This document shows, in pieces, positions 54,632 to 55,319 of a DNA stretch of 55,319 bases. Under the pieces are notes generated by a model. It searched no databases. It saw only the letters and a list, made by a program, of their open reading frames with translations, and was not told the origin of the DNA. Position 1 is the stretch's first letter. Every line of letters begins with the position of its first letter. The stretch is from Seonamhaeicola maritimus (GTDB taxonomy: Bacteria; Bacteroidota; Bacteroidia; Flavobacteriales; Flavobacteriaceae): the NCBI RefSeq assembly GCF_008056315.1, contig NZ_VRKQ01000020.1, positions 1-55,319 of the forward strand, read 5' to 3'. The position numbers were made by a program, and so were the translations under genes.

Positions 54632-54667
54632 AGGTTTTTTATTAAAAATAATCTATAAAAACCTTAT

Positions 54668-54707
54668 ATTCGAATGTTACACGAATAGTATTCGTTTAAG
54701 ATTCGAT
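54668..54707. promoter_or_regulatory. Cluster of ATTCG palindromes between divergent genes, possible operator
   Basis: ATTCGAAT (54668-54675), the perfect inverted repeat CGAATA-G-TATTCG (54682-54694) and a further ATTCGAT (54701-54707) fill the 88-bp divergent region between recombinase and zinc-finger gene. Such stacked palindromes suggest a repressor site controlling both. Confidence 0.45.
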
Positions 54708-54719
54708 TAATTTTATCTT

Positions 54720-55100
54720 ATGAAAGAAAAAAGAGTTTGTTTAGCATGCAATAAAGAATTGGAAACAGGTAGATCAGATAAAAAATTTTGTGATTTACAC
54801 TGTAAGAGTTCATACCATTATAGAAAAGCATTAAATGAAGCTCCTAGGTTTTATAATAGGGTAGATAATCAGTTAAAATTGAATCGAAAAATTCTAAAAC
54901 AATATAACAAAGCAGGAAAGGTTACAGTAAGGTCACAAGTATTGTTAGAGCAAGGTTTTAACCCCAATTTCTTCACCCATTATTGGAAAAATCAGAAAGG
55001 GGATGTTTATCTGTTTGTGTATGAGTATGGATTTTTAAAAAAGAAAGAAAAGCAAATAGATAAATTTATTCTTGTTATTTGGCAGGATTATATGGAGTAA
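54720..55100 (+). CDS. Small zinc-finger protein divergent from the recombinase
   Basis: A 126-residue basic protein. A four-Cys zinc ribbon is formed by CLACNKELETGRSDKKFC and DLHCKSSYH. The remaining sequence (KAGKVTVRSQVLLEQGFNPN and the DVYLFVYEYGFLKKKEKQ strand) is not a family I can name. Its position, head to head with the recombinase over a shared palindrome-rich promoter, suggests a regulator or accessory DNA-binding factor; this is inference. Confidence 0.7.
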   Translation: MKEKRVCLACNKELETGRSDKKFCDLHCKSSYHYRKALNEAPRFYNRVDNQLKLNRKILKQYNKAGKVTVRSQVLLEQGFNPNFFTHYWKNQKGDVYLFVYEYGFLKKKEKQIDKFILVIWQDYME

Positions 55101-55161
55101 TGATTAAAAAGGCTGATTTACAGCAAAACGTTACACTTGTCACGAGTTTTAAGGAAAAATT

Positions 55162-55177
55162 CGTTACAGAAGTAACG
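55162..55177. repeat. Short perfect hairpin
   Basis: CGTTAC (55162-55167), AGAA, GTAACG (55172-55177). No T tract follows. Could be a protein-binding site or part of a 3' structure after the zinc-finger gene. Confidence 0.4.
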
Positions 55178-55192
55178 CGTTCTAGGTAAAAT

Positions 55193-55308
55193 CAACAGTT
55201 CAATTAAAAGCAATCAACAGTTCAAATCAGTTCAATTTGAAGTAATCAACAGTTCAAATCAGTTCGATATTGAGATATCAACAGTTCATTTGAATCTGCA
55301 ACAGTTCA
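55193..55308. repeat. Cluster of five CAACAGTTCA repeats (iteron-like)
   Basis: CAACAGTTCA occurs at 55193, 55215, 55247, 55279 and 55299 (spacing 22, 32, 32 and 20 bp), with extra AGTTCA/AGTTCG half copies between. The cluster runs to within 11 bp of the window edge and may continue. Function unknown: iterons, protein-binding sites or slipped repeats. Confidence 0.75.
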
Positions 55309-55319
55309 TTTTGAATCAG

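Overview
The window is chromosomal DNA of a low-GC marine member of the Flavobacteriaceae (Bacteroidota). The evidence is the thrS-infC-rpmI-rplT block, promoters of the Bacteroidota type (TTG, about 19-20 nt, TAnnTTTG), a type IX secretion C-terminal sorting domain, and a GH86-type red-algal polysaccharide hydrolase.

Positions 1-18,253 are mostly core genome: thrS, infC (probably started from a non-AUG AUA codon), rpmI, rplT, a TolB-propeller amidohydrolase, a YjbQ-family protein, dnaB, accA, a tgt-lptF/G-eamA cluster, a sodium:solute symporter with its small subunit, and a TfoX-like protein. Positions 18,668-24,528 hold a Na/Pi-cotransporter-like gene, a fused sensor/PP2C-phosphatase/HATPase protein and a STAS antagonist. 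Positions 24,656-28,604 hold a T9SS-exported protein divergent from a membrane-anchored propeller-HTH regulator. Next comes a 0.94-kb gene-free spacer with two decayed Met-type tRNA remnants, then a pseudopilin/GspF operon without a visible secretion ATPase or secretin (29,547-34,321).

Positions 34,378-42,609 are mobile: a GH86 gene between a 26-bp IS1-family end and a complete IS1-family element, an Rhs/YD-repeat gene with a putative immunity gene, and an IS6-family element that has cut off the Rhs 5' end.

Positions 42,825-53,374 are the most striking part. Nine complete cassettes and one broken cassette are separated by ~137-bp imperfect palindromes. The 8-10 bp at the two ends of each gene-containing unit are complementary to each other, and this sequence changes from unit to unit. 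That is the pattern expected of integron gene cassettes with attC sites (R'' and R' pair only in the excised circle). A tyrosine recombinase gene (53,501-54,631) lies at one end, with an attI-like junction between its 3' end and the first cassette. Cassettes carry lipoproteins, exported and membrane proteins of unknown function, a sulfatase, a DUF4272 protein and a two-gene AbiL/RloAB-like phage-defence system. The recombinase lacks the insertion typical of IntI and carries an unusual N-terminal domain, so this may be an undescribed flavobacterial integron-like system. A small zinc-finger gene and a cluster of CAACAGTTCA repeats follow at the right edge.
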